Source: JACOMY01 sp046233115 (lineage in GTDB: Bacteria > Pseudomonadota > Alphaproteobacteria > Kiloniellales > JACOMY01). Taken from it: a stretch of DNA of 64,000 nt. The DNA is taken from assembly GCA_046233115.1 (NCBI GenBank), contig JBJXHM010000008.1, positions 227,903 through 291,902 of the forward strand. The letters are read 5' to 3'. Position numbers and translations under genes: made by a program. Shown here piece by piece: positions 55,118-63,876 of this stretch; the stretch's first letter is position 1; every line of letters begins with the position of its first letter. The notes beneath the pieces were generated by a model. The model had not been told where the DNA came from and did not search any database. It saw nothing but the letters and a program-made list of their open reading frames with translations.

Positions 55118-55960
55118 TCAGGTGATACCGACCATCTTCAGGACCATGGCCAGCAGGATTACCAGCAGGGCGGCCAGGAAGAGGCGCTTCAGCAGCAGTT
55201 CGTCCATACGGTGGGAGAGGCGCACGGCATAGGGTGAGGTGACGAGCCCGCCCAGGGCCAGGCCGGCGACGGCCGGCAGGTAGAGATAGCCGATACTGCC
55301 AGGCGGCATCCCAACCTCGTTGAGGCCGATCACCGCATAACCGACCGAGCCGATCAGGCCGATCACGATCGAGAGGCCGGCTGCCTGGCCGCCGGCATGC
55401 TTCATGTCGAGCCCGTGGCGGCTGAGGAAGGGCACCATGATGGTGCCGGCGCCGATTCCGCCCAGGGCTCCCGCCAGGCCGTTCATCGCCGCCATCAGAC
55501 CGGCCGTGGTCGGGCGCAGCGGTGCGTCGCCGGTCTGCTGGCCACCGCCGCGCGACTGCGCGATCAGGCCTTGGATGCAGACGCGGATGGAGTTCAGGAC
55601 GATCAGCAGGAAGAAGAGGGAGAGTACGAGCGTGTTCACGAAGTCGGCCAGGACCGTGCCGATGACCGCACCCAGGGCCAGCGGTGGCAGCAGGCGGCCC
55701 AGTAGGTGCAGATCCAACTCATCTGACCGCCAGCGTTTCAAGGCTGCGGCCGAGGTGTTGACCACGATCAGCACCAGCGAGGCAGCGAGCGCGGCATGCA
55801 TCATCGCCGTGTGCGCCACCCCGGCAAGCGGGAGCAGGTAGTTCAGGATCGGCACGGTGGTGGTGCCGCCGCCCAGGCCGAAGAGGCCGGCGCCGAACCC
55901 GGCGATCACGCCGCCTATCACGCAGAGCAGAAAAATCTCTGCGACAAGCCCCCAGTCCAT
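55118..55960 (-). CDS. TauE/SafE-family permease 2
   Basis: A 280-residue paralogue of the next gene, with about eight spans and the half-repeat motifs GFGAGLFGLGGGTTTVPILNYLLPL and GLAGALGGIGAGTIMVPFLSRHGLD. Two adjacent, different copies may form a heteromeric exporter or have separate substrates. A strong terminator separates it from the upstream amt unit, so it has its own promoter or relies on readthrough. Confidence 0.87.
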   Translation of the reverse strand: MDWGLVAEIFLLCVIGGVIAGFGAGLFGLGGGTTTVPILNYLLPLAGVAHTAMMHAALAASLVLIVVNTSAAALKRWRSDELDLHLLGRLLPPLALGAVIGTVLADFVNTLVLSLFFLLIVLNSIRVCIQGLIAQSRGGGQQTGDAPLRPTTAGLMAAMNGLAGALGGIGAGTIMVPFLSRHGLDMKHAGGQAAGLSIVIGLIGSVGYAVIGLNEVGMPPGSIGYLYLPAVAGLALGGLVTSPYAVRLSHRMDELLLKRLFLAALLVILLAMVLKMVGIT

Positions 55961-55973
55961 CGGTCCGTTCCCC

Positions 55974-56010
55974 GAAAAGAAAACCGCGCCGGAGGGGACC
56001 TCCGGCGCGG
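55974..56010 (-). terminator. Strong intrinsic terminator of the amt unit
   Basis: On the minus strand a perfect 12-base stem (CCGCGCCGGAGG with CCTCCGGCGCGG, plus-strand positions 55984-55995 and 55999-56010) with a 3-base loop is followed by TTTTCTTTTC. It lies about 100 bases past the 59-residue gene. Confidence 0.92.
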
Positions 56011-56107
56011 CCGATGATAGGGCTGTCGGCTGTGGGAAACCTAGGGCAAGAGGGTCGCGCCTTGGTCTTGGCGGTGGCCCTCTCGCCAGGTCTCCCGAGC
56101 CTGGGCC

Positions 56108-56287
56108 TTACTTGTGCCCGTTCTTCGCCTTGGCGAAGCTGTGGTTCTCGTGTCGCACCGACGCCACGATCGTGCCGACGATGACGACAACGGTCGCGAT
56201 CAGGCAGATCGCCATCACGCCCGGGCTGTGCGCAAAGGTGAAGATCTCCTTGGCGCCTTCCCAGCTCTCGAAAGGTACGGAATGCAT
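56108..56287 (-). CDS. 59-residue single-span membrane protein downstream of amt
   Basis: A short gene encoding MHSVPFESWEGAKEIFTFAH at its start, one hydrophobic span (about residues 24-44, MAICLIATVVVIVGTIVASV) and a basic tail ending KAKNGHK. AAGGAGACCGAAACC gives a strong ribosome site. It begins 30 bases after the amt stop and is followed by a strong terminator, so it is almost surely cotranscribed with the ammonium transporter. I do not know a named family for it. A small accessory or regulatory subunit of Amt is a reasonable guess; it is not PII-like. Confidence 0.75.
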   Translation of the reverse strand: MHSVPFESWEGAKEIFTFAHSPGVMAICLIATVVVIVGTIVASVRHENHSFAKAKNGHK

Positions 56288-56317
56288 GGTTTCGGTCTCC
56301 TTAAGCTGTGACGCGCT

Positions 56318-57622
56318 TTACTCGGCCGGGTGCGGCGCTGCCTGCGGCACGCCCGCTTCCGGATAGGGACGGATCGGCAGTTCGGCCGCATCGAGCCCCA
56401 TGATCTCTGCCTCGCCACCCACACGCAGGATGTTGAAGGCCTTGAGGACCAGGGAGACGACATAGCCGGGAATGAAGCCCAGGGCCGCCATCACGACTGC
56501 GCTGGCGATCATGCCGCCCAGGTTCGTGGCCGGCCAGTCGGGGTTGGCCTGCGGATAGCCTGCGGCGAAGATGCCGAGGGCCACCATGGACCAGACACCG
56601 GACACGCCGTGCACTGCGAAGGCCCCGACCGCGTCGTCGATCCGGAACTTCTCGATCAGGGTGTTGGCCGGATAGATGATGCAGCCGCCGATGAAGCCGA
56701 TCAGGAAGGCCAGCGGCGGATAGTAGATATCCAGACCCGAGGCCGCCGAGATGATGCCTGCCAGCGCGCCTGACATCATCCAGAAGGGATCGCGGGTGAC
56801 CAGGAAGGCACCGATGATGCCGCCGGCAAAACCCATCAGGGTGTTGAAGGCGACGGAGGAGAGCGTCATCGGCTGGCCGAAGATGTTCACCCACTGCTCG
56901 CTGCCCATGTAGATGGCACAGCCGCCGAGGAAGCCGAAGAAGCCGACGATGATCAGCATCAGGCCGATCAGCGCCATCGGCACGCTATGTCCCAGGATCG
57001 GGTTGGCGCTGCCGTCGGCATTGAAGCGGCCGATACGCGGGCCGAGGTTGATCAGCACGCCCAGCACGAAGAAGCCCGCGACGGTGTGCACGCAGCCGGC
57101 CGCGCCGAAGTCGTGGAAGCCGAACTCCGTGGTCAGCCAGCCCTCCGGATGCCAGCCCCAGGAGGCGCCCAGGATCCAGACGACGGAGCCCAGGAGGATG
57201 GCCAGGATGACGAAGCCGCTGACACGGATGCGCTCGATCACCGAGCCCGACATGATCGAGGCGGTGGTCGCGGCGAAGAGGGTGAAGGCGGCCCAGAACA
57301 CGCCGGAGGCGTTGTCGCCCAGGTTCGGGCCCATCGCCAGGGCCCAGGGCAGGCCGTCGGCCGCATCGACCGGCACGAAGCCGTTCGGGAAGGCAAGGTA
57401 GATCCACCATCCGAATAGGTAGAAGGTGGGAACCAGGAAGGCGAAGGCCAGGATGTTCTTCACGCCCGATGCCAGGGCGTTCTTCATCCGCGAAGCGCCC
57501 ATCTCGTAGGCGAGGAAGCCGGCATGGATGATCACCATGATGGCGGTGCACCACCAGTAGTACACCTCCATGTTGATGGTGTTCATCATATCGATCGCGG
57601 CTTGGAAATCGGTTCCTTCCAT
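56318..57622 (-). CDS. amt: Ammonium transporter (Amt/Mep/Rh family)
   Basis: A 434-residue channel with about 11 spans that moves ammonium across the inner membrane. The pore twin His are visible in FGAAGCVHTVAGFF and VGAFAVHGVSGVWS. The Amt signature region lies around residues 170-200 and the conserved RIDDAVGAF precedes the second His. The start at 57622 (MEGTDFQAAIDMMNTINMEVYYWW region) matches the family; the longer in-frame lead would lack the Amt N-terminus. A 14-base tandem repeat lies 18 bases upstream. No glnK lies beside it, which is unusual because amtB and glnK are often paired; a 59-residue membrane protein follows instead. Confidence 0.92.
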   Translation of the reverse strand: MEGTDFQAAIDMMNTINMEVYYWWCTAIMVIIHAGFLAYEMGASRMKNALASGVKNILAFAFLVPTFYLFGWWIYLAFPNGFVPVDAADGLPWALAMGPNLGDNASGVFWAAFTLFAATTASIMSGSVIERIRVSGFVILAILLGSVVWILGASWGWHPEGWLTTEFGFHDFGAAGCVHTVAGFFVLGVLINLGPRIGRFNADGSANPILGHSVPMALIGLMLIIVGFFGFLGGCAIYMGSEQWVNIFGQPMTLSSVAFNTLMGFAGGIIGAFLVTRDPFWMMSGALAGIISAASGLDIYYPPLAFLIGFIGGCIIYPANTLIEKFRIDDAVGAFAVHGVSGVWSMVALGIFAAGYPQANPDWPATNLGGMIASAVVMAALGFIPGYVVSLVLKAFNILRVGGEAEIMGLDAAELPIRPYPEAGVPQAAPHPAE

Positions 57623-57639
57623 ACTGTGCACCCCCGTGT

Positions 57640-57667
57640 TGGTTACGTTTCGTTGGTTACGTTTCGT
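57640..57667. repeat. Perfect 14-base tandem duplication in the amt leader
   Basis: TGGTTACGTTTCGT occurs twice with no gap, at 57640-57653 and 57654-57667. It lies 18 bases upstream of the amt start codon, so it is within the 5' leader or promoter on the minus strand. Confidence 0.9.
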
Positions 57668-58152
57668 GTGAGAAGGCCGCTGCTTGCTATCCGGCGGAGC
57701 CGATCCGGGGCCTTCCTTGTCGGATGCTCCGCCCAATGCCGATCGCTTCAGGCCGGGGAGTCGTGGGTAAAGCCCGCTGCCTCACTGGCCCTTACTCTTC
57801 AGCTTAACCCTTGAAATCGACACACTCTAACAAAATTTAATAGGATAGGGTTGTCCTCAGCTCCGTATTTCTGGCATGTAGTGAGTAAAAAATGGGCATT
57901 GCCACAATTTAATTTTGAACTACTGCTGGAAGTTTCTTTGGGGTGAGCCGCTTATTCCGTAGAAATGAGCGACGTTTCTTCTGTTCCAGGAGGGGGGTGC
58001 GGCTACTGTTGCGCAACAGGTGATCAGGTGCCCAGAAATCGGGCAGGCAGTGGGGTTGCCTAAAATTTATGTCGCAGCTTGGCTGGAACGCGCCGTCCGG
58101 GCGTTCTAGATTGTTCACCTAGGGTTACGGATTTTTCTGCAGGAGACACGCC
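57668..58152. other. Intergenic stretch upstream of amt and of the HTH-cupin regulator
   Basis: No gene is seen. Bases 57795-57960 are AT-rich and likely carry promoters for the divergent amt and regulator genes. No clear sigma-54 -24/-12 match was found on the amt side. A short minus-strand frame at 57909-58118 has no ribosome site or family features. Confidence 0.45.
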
Positions 58153-58209
58153 ATCGCTAGGAGCAAGGCGGCGAAAACGGCCGGGCCGGAGCCGGGAGGC
58201 AAACCGGAT

Positions 58210-58851
58210 TTGGGGACGGCGGCCGGGCTGGAAACGCCGAAGCAGCAGGACCCCCACGCGCTGACCGGCGCACAGGAAAACACGCTCGAGGTCTCGATCG
58301 GGCGCGAGGCCAAGGCCTTCCGCCTGGCGCTCGACATGACCGTCGCCGAGGCCGCGCGCGCGGCCGGGCTCTCGACCGGCATGCTGTCGAAGATCGAGAA
58401 CGGCGCCACCTCGCCGTCGCTGGCCACGTTGCAGGCGCTGTCGCGGGCCCTGCAGGTGCCGGTCACCGCCTTCTTCCGCCGATTCGAGGAGGCGCGCGAG
58501 GCGACCTTCGTCAAGGCCGGAGACGGGCTCACCATCGAACGCCGCGGCACCCGTGCCGGCCACCAGTATCAGCTCTTGGGCCACAGCACCGGCAAGGGCG
58601 TGGCGGTGGAGCCCTATCTCATCACCCTCACCGAGGAATCCGACGTCTTCCCGCTGTTCCAGCATGCCGGAGTCGAGTTCCTGCACATGCTGGAGGGGCG
58701 AGTCGGCTACCGGCATTCGGACAAGACCTACGTGATGGAGCCGGGCGACTCGCTCTTCTTCGACGCCGACGCGCCGCATGGGCCGGAGGAACTGATCGAG
58801 CTGCCGGCCCGCTACCTCTCGATCATCTGCTACGAGCGCGACAGCGGCTAG
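58210..58851 (+). CDS. XRE-family regulator with C-terminal cupin domain
   Basis: A regulator of at least 213 residues. The helix-turn-helix (about residues 27-85, with VAEAARAAGLSTGMLSKIEN) is followed by a cupin_2 sensor domain (FQHAGVEFLHMLEGRVGYRH, YVMEPGDSLFFDADAPHGPE). Relatives such as SutR and PuuR control amino-acid, polyamine or sulfur use. The canonical start is the TTG at 58210, with GGGAGG 11 bases upstream. The frame is open back to 58123, and an ATC at 58153 has AGGAG at ideal spacing and would add the residues ARSKAAKTAGPEP. It could control bamD-side or amt-side genes; the target is unknown. Confidence 0.85.
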   Translation: MGTAAGLETPKQQDPHALTGAQENTLEVSIGREAKAFRLALDMTVAEAARAAGLSTGMLSKIENGATSPSLATLQALSRALQVPVTAFFRRFEEAREATFVKAGDGLTIERRGTRAGHQYQLLGHSTGKGVAVEPYLITLTEESDVFPLFQHAGVEFLHMLEGRVGYRHSDKTYVMEPGDSLFFDADAPHGPEELIELPARYLSIICYERDSG

Positions 58852-58977
58852 GCCTGGTGCGGCGGCAGTGCTTGGGCTTCGCGCCTTTTGCGGCGCGCGG
58901 CCAAGTGCTAGATAGGGGCCGATGCGATTCTCGAAGTGCGGCTGCGGCCGCGTCCGGCTGCCGTTGGAGCGCCCTCA

Positions 58978-59826
58978 ATGACCTTTCTTTCCGCCCTGCC
59001 GACCGCGTTCAGCGGTTGCCGGTCCCGTCACCTCGTACTCGGGCTGTTGTTGGTCCTGGGCCTCGCGGCCTGCAACAGCAATAAGGAGGTGATCCCCACC
59101 GATCCCAACGAGGCCTCGGTGAACGAGCTCTACGATCGGGCGGTCGCGACCATGCAGGCCGGTGAATACCGCCAAGCGGCGGGCCTCTTCGACGACGTGG
59201 AGCGGCTCTATCCCTATTCCGAGTGGGCGCCCAGGGCGCAGCTCATGGCAGCCTATGCCTACTATCTGAACAACAGCTACGACGATGCCATCAACACGCT
59301 GGACCGCTTTATCCAGTTGCATCCCGGCAGCAGGGACGCGCCCTACGCCCACTACCTCAAGGCGCTCTGCTACTACGAGCAGATCTCCGACGTACGCCGC
59401 GACCAGCAGATGACCCGCGACGCGCGCGCGGCCCTGGAGGAGGTGATCCGCCGCTATCCCGACAGCCAGTACGCCCGCGACGCACGCCTGAAGCGCGACC
59501 TGGCGGTCGACCACCTGGCCGGTCAGGAGATGGAGATCGCCCGCTTCTATCAGCGCCACGGCGACTATCTGGCGGCGATCAACCGCTATCGCACGGTGAT
59601 CACCCAGTTTCAGACCACCACCCACGTGCCCGAGGCGCTGCACCGCCTGGTCGAATGCTACCTGGCGCTGGGCGTGACCCGCGAGGCGCAGGCCACCGCC
59701 GCGGTACTCGGCTACAACTACCCGGGCAGCCAGTGGTACAGCGACAGCTACTACCTGTTGACCGGTGTCGATCTGCGCCCCGAAGAGCAGCCCGACTCCT
59801 GGATCGCCGGGGCCTGGCCCTTCTAG
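58978..59826 (+). CDS. bamD: Outer-membrane assembly lipoprotein BamD
   Basis: A 282-residue TPR lipoprotein of the BAM complex, which inserts barrels such as the large autotransporter upstream in this window. The lipobox is LGLAAC with the lipidated Cys32. TPR helices follow (VNELYDRAVATMQAGEYRQ, AYAYYLNNSYDDAINTLDRF, FYQRHGDYLAAINRYRTVI). The start at 58978 gives a proper lipoprotein leader. The order bamD-recN-ligA is conserved in alphaproteobacteria, here with a palindromic repeat between bamD and recN. Confidence 0.95.
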   Translation: MTFLSALPTAFSGCRSRHLVLGLLLVLGLAACNSNKEVIPTDPNEASVNELYDRAVATMQAGEYRQAAGLFDDVERLYPYSEWAPRAQLMAAYAYYLNNSYDDAINTLDRFIQLHPGSRDAPYAHYLKALCYYEQISDVRRDQQMTRDARAALEEVIRRYPDSQYARDARLKRDLAVDHLAGQEMEIARFYQRHGDYLAAINRYRTVITQFQTTTHVPEALHRLVECYLALGVTREAQATAAVLGYNYPGSQWYSDSYYLLTGVDLRPEEQPDSWIAGAWPF

Positions 59827-59844
59827 CGCATGTTGGGTCTGCAC

Positions 59845-59925
59845 GGCACCGGCCCGCACCCCCGCCCGGCCACCCCGTTCCATGATACTTCCGTGGGTGT
59901 CCGGGCGGGGGTGCGGGCCGGTGCC
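59845..59925. repeat. Palindromic repeat element, copy C
   Basis: Left arm 59845-59867 and right arm 59903-59925 are perfectly complementary over 23 bases. Inner GGCCACCC / GGGTGTCC extends the stem to about 31 bases with one mismatch. The centre has CCATGATACTTCCG. It lies 18 bases after bamD and 50 before recN and matches the copies at 43828 and 44640. Confidence 0.9.
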
Positions 59926-59975
59926 GGTTCAAGCAGAGCTCAGAGCACTCTGGCAGGCGGGATGCGGACGCGGCA

Positions 59976-61640
59976 ATGCTGACCCGGCTCTCCATACGCG
60001 ATCTGGTGCTGATCGACCGGCTCGACCTGGATCTCGCCGGCGGGCTGACGGTGCTGACCGGTGAGACCGGTGCCGGCAAGTCGATCCTGCTGGACGCGCT
60101 GGGCCTGGCGCTGGGCGCCCGGGCCGAAGGACGGCTGGTCCGCTCCGGCGCCGAGCAGGCCCAGGTCATTGCCGCCTTCGAGCTGGAGGAGGAGCACCCG
60201 GCCCTGGCGCTGGCCGAGGAGCAGGGCCTGGCCGAGGAGGGCGGGTTGCTGCTGCTGAAGCGCAACCTGACTGCCGAGGGGCGCAGCCGCGCCTTCGTCA
60301 ACGACCGCCCGGTCAGCGCTTCGCTGCTACGCAGCCTGGGCGACCTGCTGGTCGAGGTGCAGGGTCAGTTCGAGCAGCGCGGCCTGATGGACTGGAAGGG
60401 GCATGCCGGCTTACTCGACGCCTATGGCCGGGCCCGGCCGCAACTTGCGGCGCTATCGGAGACCCATGCCGGCTGGAAGGCGGCCCTGACCGACCTGCGC
60501 CAGGCCGAGGCCCGGCTGGCCCAGTCGCGGGCGGAGGAGGAGAGCCTGCGCCACGCCCTGCAGGAGCTGGAGGCGCTGAGCCCCGAAGAGGGCGAGCTGG
60601 ACCGTTTGGCCGAGGAGCGTCAGCTGTTGCTGCATCACGGCGCCATCCTCGATGCGCTGGCCGATGCCGAGCAGAGCCTCTTTGGCAGCGGCAAGGCGGA
60701 GAGCCTGGTGGCGCAGGCGTTGCGTAGCCTGGAGCGGGTGGCGGAGAAGGCTGGCGACCGTCTGAAGGGCCTGCTGGAGAGTCTGGAGCGCAGCCTGGGC
60801 GAGCTGGAGGAGGCCGGCCGCCAGATCGCCAACCTGGGCAGCGACGCCGATCTCGACCCGCAGCGTCTGGCCTGGGTCGAGGAGCGCTTCTTCGCGATCA
60901 AGGATCTGGCCCGCAAGCACGGGGTCGAGGCCGAGGCCCTGCCGGCGCTGCAGCAGGAGGTTGCCCAGCGCCTGGCCGCGCTGGAGGACGGCGAGGCCGG
61001 ACTGGCCGAGAAGCGCAGGCGCTGCGACGCGGCGGAGGCGGCCTTCCGCGAGGCCTGCCGGGCGCTGAGCGCGGTCCGGCACAAGGCCGCTGCCGCCATC
61101 GACAAGGCGGTCAACGCCGAGTTGCCGCCCTTGAAGCTGGAGCGCGCCCGCTTCCAGACCGCGCTGGAGCCGCTGGACGAGGCCGACTGGGGGGGCGACG
61201 GGGCCGAGCGGGTGCAGTTCCTGGTCGCCACCAATCCTGGAGCCGAGCCCGGCCCGATCGGCAAGATCGCCTCGGGCGGCGAACTCGCCCGCTTCCTGCT
61301 GGCGCTGCGTGTCGTGCTGGCCCGGACTGGCTCGGCCGAAACCCTGGTCTTCGACGAGGTCGATGCCGGTATCGGCGGTGCCACCGCGGCGGCCGTCGGC
61401 CTGCGCCTCTCGCGCCTGGCCGAGAGCTGCCAGGTCCTGGTGGTGACCCACAGCCCGCAGGTCGCCGCCCGCGGCAGCCGCCACCTGCAGGTGGAGAAGA
61501 GCAGCGCCGGCGCCAGGGCCATGACCCAGGTCCGGCCGCTGGAGAAGACCCAGCGCGCGGAAGAGATCGCCCGCATGCTGGCCGGTGCCGAGATCACCGA
61601 CGAGGCGCGCCTGGCCGCCGCCAAGCTCCTGGAGACCTGA
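59976..61640 (+). CDS. recN: DNA repair ATPase RecN
   Basis: A 554-residue SMC-like protein of double-strand-break repair. Walker A is GETGAGKS (residues 29-36). A long coiled coil covers about 160-370. The C-terminal ABC signature and Walker B are visible as ASGGELARFLLALR and VFDEVDAGIGG, followed by VLVVTHSPQVAARG. It ends four bases before ligA. Confidence 0.96.
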   Translation: MLTRLSIRDLVLIDRLDLDLAGGLTVLTGETGAGKSILLDALGLALGARAEGRLVRSGAEQAQVIAAFELEEEHPALALAEEQGLAEEGGLLLLKRNLTAEGRSRAFVNDRPVSASLLRSLGDLLVEVQGQFEQRGLMDWKGHAGLLDAYGRARPQLAALSETHAGWKAALTDLRQAEARLAQSRAEEESLRHALQELEALSPEEGELDRLAEERQLLLHHGAILDALADAEQSLFGSGKAESLVAQALRSLERVAEKAGDRLKGLLESLERSLGELEEAGRQIANLGSDADLDPQRLAWVEERFFAIKDLARKHGVEAEALPALQQEVAQRLAALEDGEAGLAEKRRRCDAAEAAFREACRALSAVRHKAAAAIDKAVNAELPPLKLERARFQTALEPLDEADWGGDGAERVQFLVATNPGAEPGPIGKIASGGELARFLLALRVVLARTGSAETLVFDEVDAGIGGATAAAVGLRLSRLAESCQVLVVTHSPQVAARGSRHLQVEKSSAGARAMTQVRPLEKTQRAEEIARMLAGAEITDEARLAAAKLLET

Positions 61641-61644
61641 ACCC

Positions 61645-63792
61645 ATGACCGACCCCAGCCAGACCCCGGTTGAGGCGCTGGATCCCGAGGCGGCCGCCGA
61701 TGAGCTGGAGCGGTTGGCCAAGATCATCCGTCACCACGACGAGCGCTACTACGCCGAGGACGATCCCGAGATCTCTGACGCTGACTACGACGCGCTGGTC
61801 AAGCGCAACCGCGCGATCGAGGCCCGCTTCCCCGACCTGGTGCGGGAGGACTCGCCTTCCAAGCGGGTCGGCGCACCGGTATCGCAGGGATTTGCCAAGG
61901 TGCGCCATGCGGTGCCGATGCTCTCCCTCGGCAACGCCTTCGACGAGGCTGACCTGCGCGAGTTCTTCGCCCGCCTGCATCGCTTCCTGGGCAAAGACGG
62001 AGATGCCGCCGAGACCGTGGTGGCCGAGCCCAAGATCGACGGCCTCTCGGTCTCGCTACGCTACGAGCAGGGCCGCTTCGTGCGTGGGGCGACGCGTGGC
62101 GACGGCAGCGAGGGTGAGGACATCACCGAGAACCTGCGTAGCCTGAAAGAGGTGCCGGACCGCCTGCCGGAGGCCGTGCCGGCTGTGCTGGAGGTGCGCG
62201 GCGAGGTCTACATGCGCAAGGGCGACTTCCGCGAGATGAACGCCCGGCAGGAGGCGCAGGGCCTCAAGGTCTTCGCCAATCCCCGCAACGCGGCCGCCGG
62301 CTCGCTGCGCCAGCTTGACCCCAAGATCACCGCCAGCCGGCCGCTGCGGCTATTCATCTATGCCTGGGGCGAGCTCAGCGAACCGGCCGAGAGCGCGCTG
62401 GGGACGAGCCACCACCAGGCGTTGGAGACCTTCGAGGCCTGGGGCTTTCCGGTCAATCCGCTCTGGCGGCTCTGCGCGGGGGTGGAGGCAGCGGTCTCGG
62501 CCTACAATGAGGTGGCCGAGCAGCGGGCCGACCTCGACTACGACATCGACGGCGTGGTCTTCAAGGTCGACCGGCTGGACCTGCAGGCGCGCCTGGGTTT
62601 CGTCAGCCGGGCGCCGCGCTGGGCCATCGCCCACAAGTTCCCGGCCGAGCAGGCGATCACGCATCTGGAGGCGATTCAGATCCAGGTCGGGCGCACCGGG
62701 GCGCTGACCCCGGTCGCGCACCTGACGCCGGTGACGGTGGGCGGCGTCGTGGTCTCGCGCGCCACCCTGCACAACGAGGACGAGATCAAGCGCAAGGACA
62801 TCCGAATCGGCGACAGCGTGGTGGTGCAGCGCGCCGGCGACGTGATCCCGCAGGTGGTCTCGGTACTGCTGGAAAAGCGGCCGGCGGACAGCGCGCCCTA
62901 TGCCTTTCCGACCACCTGTCCCTGCACCCTCGAGACCCCGGTGGTGCGCGAGCCCGGTGAGGCGGTGGCGCGCTGCAGCGGCGAGCTCGCCTGCCCCTAC
63001 CAGCAGGTGGAGAAGCTGCGCCACTTCGCCAGCCGCGGTGCCTTCGACATCGAGGGCCTGGGCGAGAAGCACATCAGGTTCTTCTTCGAAGAGGGTCTGA
63101 TCAAGACGCCCGACGACCTCTTCACCCTGCGCGAGCGGGACGGCGAGGCGGGACCGAAGCTGCAGGAGCGCAAGGGCTGGCAGGAGCGCTCGGCAAGCAA
63201 GCTCTTCGACGCCATCGACGACCGCCGAAAGATCCCGCTCGACCGCTTCATCTATGCGCTGGGCATCCGCCAGGTGGGCGAGGCCACGGCCAAGCTGCTG
63301 GCCCGCCGCTACCAGAGCCTGGCCAACTGGCACGATGCCATGCGCCAGGCCGCCGAGGAGCGCGCCGTCGCCCCGGAGGCGACCAAGCCGGAGGAGGTGG
63401 GCGAGGCCTTCGCCGCGCTCTGCGATATCGACCAGATCGGCATCGCGGTGGCCGACGACCTCTGCCTCTTCTTCCAGGAGGAGCACAACCTGGCCGTCCT
63501 CAAGCGCCTGGAGGGGCAGCTTGAGGTGCAGGACGTCGCCGCGCCTAGCCAGAGCGGCTCGCCGCTGGCCGGCAAGACCCTGGTCTTCACCGGCAGCCTG
63601 ATCGAGATGACCCGCAGCGAGGCCAAAGCCCGCGCCGAGGCGCTGGGCGCCAAGGTGGCCGGCTCGGTCTCCAAGCGCACCGACTACGTCGTGGTCGGTG
63701 CCGATGCCGGCTCCAAGGCCACCAAGGCGGCGGCATTGGGCGTCACGGTGCTGAGCGAGGAGGAATGGCTGGCGCTGGCGAACCAGGGCTAG
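61645..63792 (+). CDS. ligA: NAD-dependent DNA ligase LigA
   Basis: A 715-residue replicative ligase that seals nicks using NAD. Domain Ia (HHDERYYAEDDPEISDADYD) is followed by the adenylation domain with nucleophile Lys130 (AEPKIDGLS), an OB fold, a zinc finger (CPCTLETP...ARCSGELACPYQ), a helix-hairpin-helix region and a C-terminal BRCT domain (GKTLVFTGSLIEMTR). The start at 61645 follows recN directly. Full length and intact. Confidence 0.97.
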   Translation: MTDPSQTPVEALDPEAAADELERLAKIIRHHDERYYAEDDPEISDADYDALVKRNRAIEARFPDLVREDSPSKRVGAPVSQGFAKVRHAVPMLSLGNAFDEADLREFFARLHRFLGKDGDAAETVVAEPKIDGLSVSLRYEQGRFVRGATRGDGSEGEDITENLRSLKEVPDRLPEAVPAVLEVRGEVYMRKGDFREMNARQEAQGLKVFANPRNAAAGSLRQLDPKITASRPLRLFIYAWGELSEPAESALGTSHHQALETFEAWGFPVNPLWRLCAGVEAAVSAYNEVAEQRADLDYDIDGVVFKVDRLDLQARLGFVSRAPRWAIAHKFPAEQAITHLEAIQIQVGRTGALTPVAHLTPVTVGGVVVSRATLHNEDEIKRKDIRIGDSVVVQRAGDVIPQVVSVLLEKRPADSAPYAFPTTCPCTLETPVVREPGEAVARCSGELACPYQQVEKLRHFASRGAFDIEGLGEKHIRFFFEEGLIKTPDDLFTLRERDGEAGPKLQERKGWQERSASKLFDAIDDRRKIPLDRFIYALGIRQVGEATAKLLARRYQSLANWHDAMRQAAEERAVAPEATKPEEVGEAFAALCDIDQIGIAVADDLCLFFQEEHNLAVLKRLEGQLEVQDVAAPSQSGSPLAGKTLVFTGSLIEMTRSEAKARAEALGAKVAGSVSKRTDYVVVGADAGSKATKAAALGVTVLSEEEWLALANQG

Positions 63793-63876
63793 CGACCGGG
63801 ACGGCGGCACCTACTCTTTATCGGATCGCACAGGACCCTGCCGTATTCCTCCGGTAACGATGGCTCCGCTTCGGCC

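Noticed and set aside
57623..57900. Sigma-54 promoter for amt
   Set aside because: I looked for a -24/-12 GG...GC pattern on the minus strand and saw no convincing match.
57909..58118. A 69-residue minus-strand frame upstream of the HTH-cupin gene
   Set aside because: No ribosome site, no recognisable features, and it lies in likely promoter DNA.
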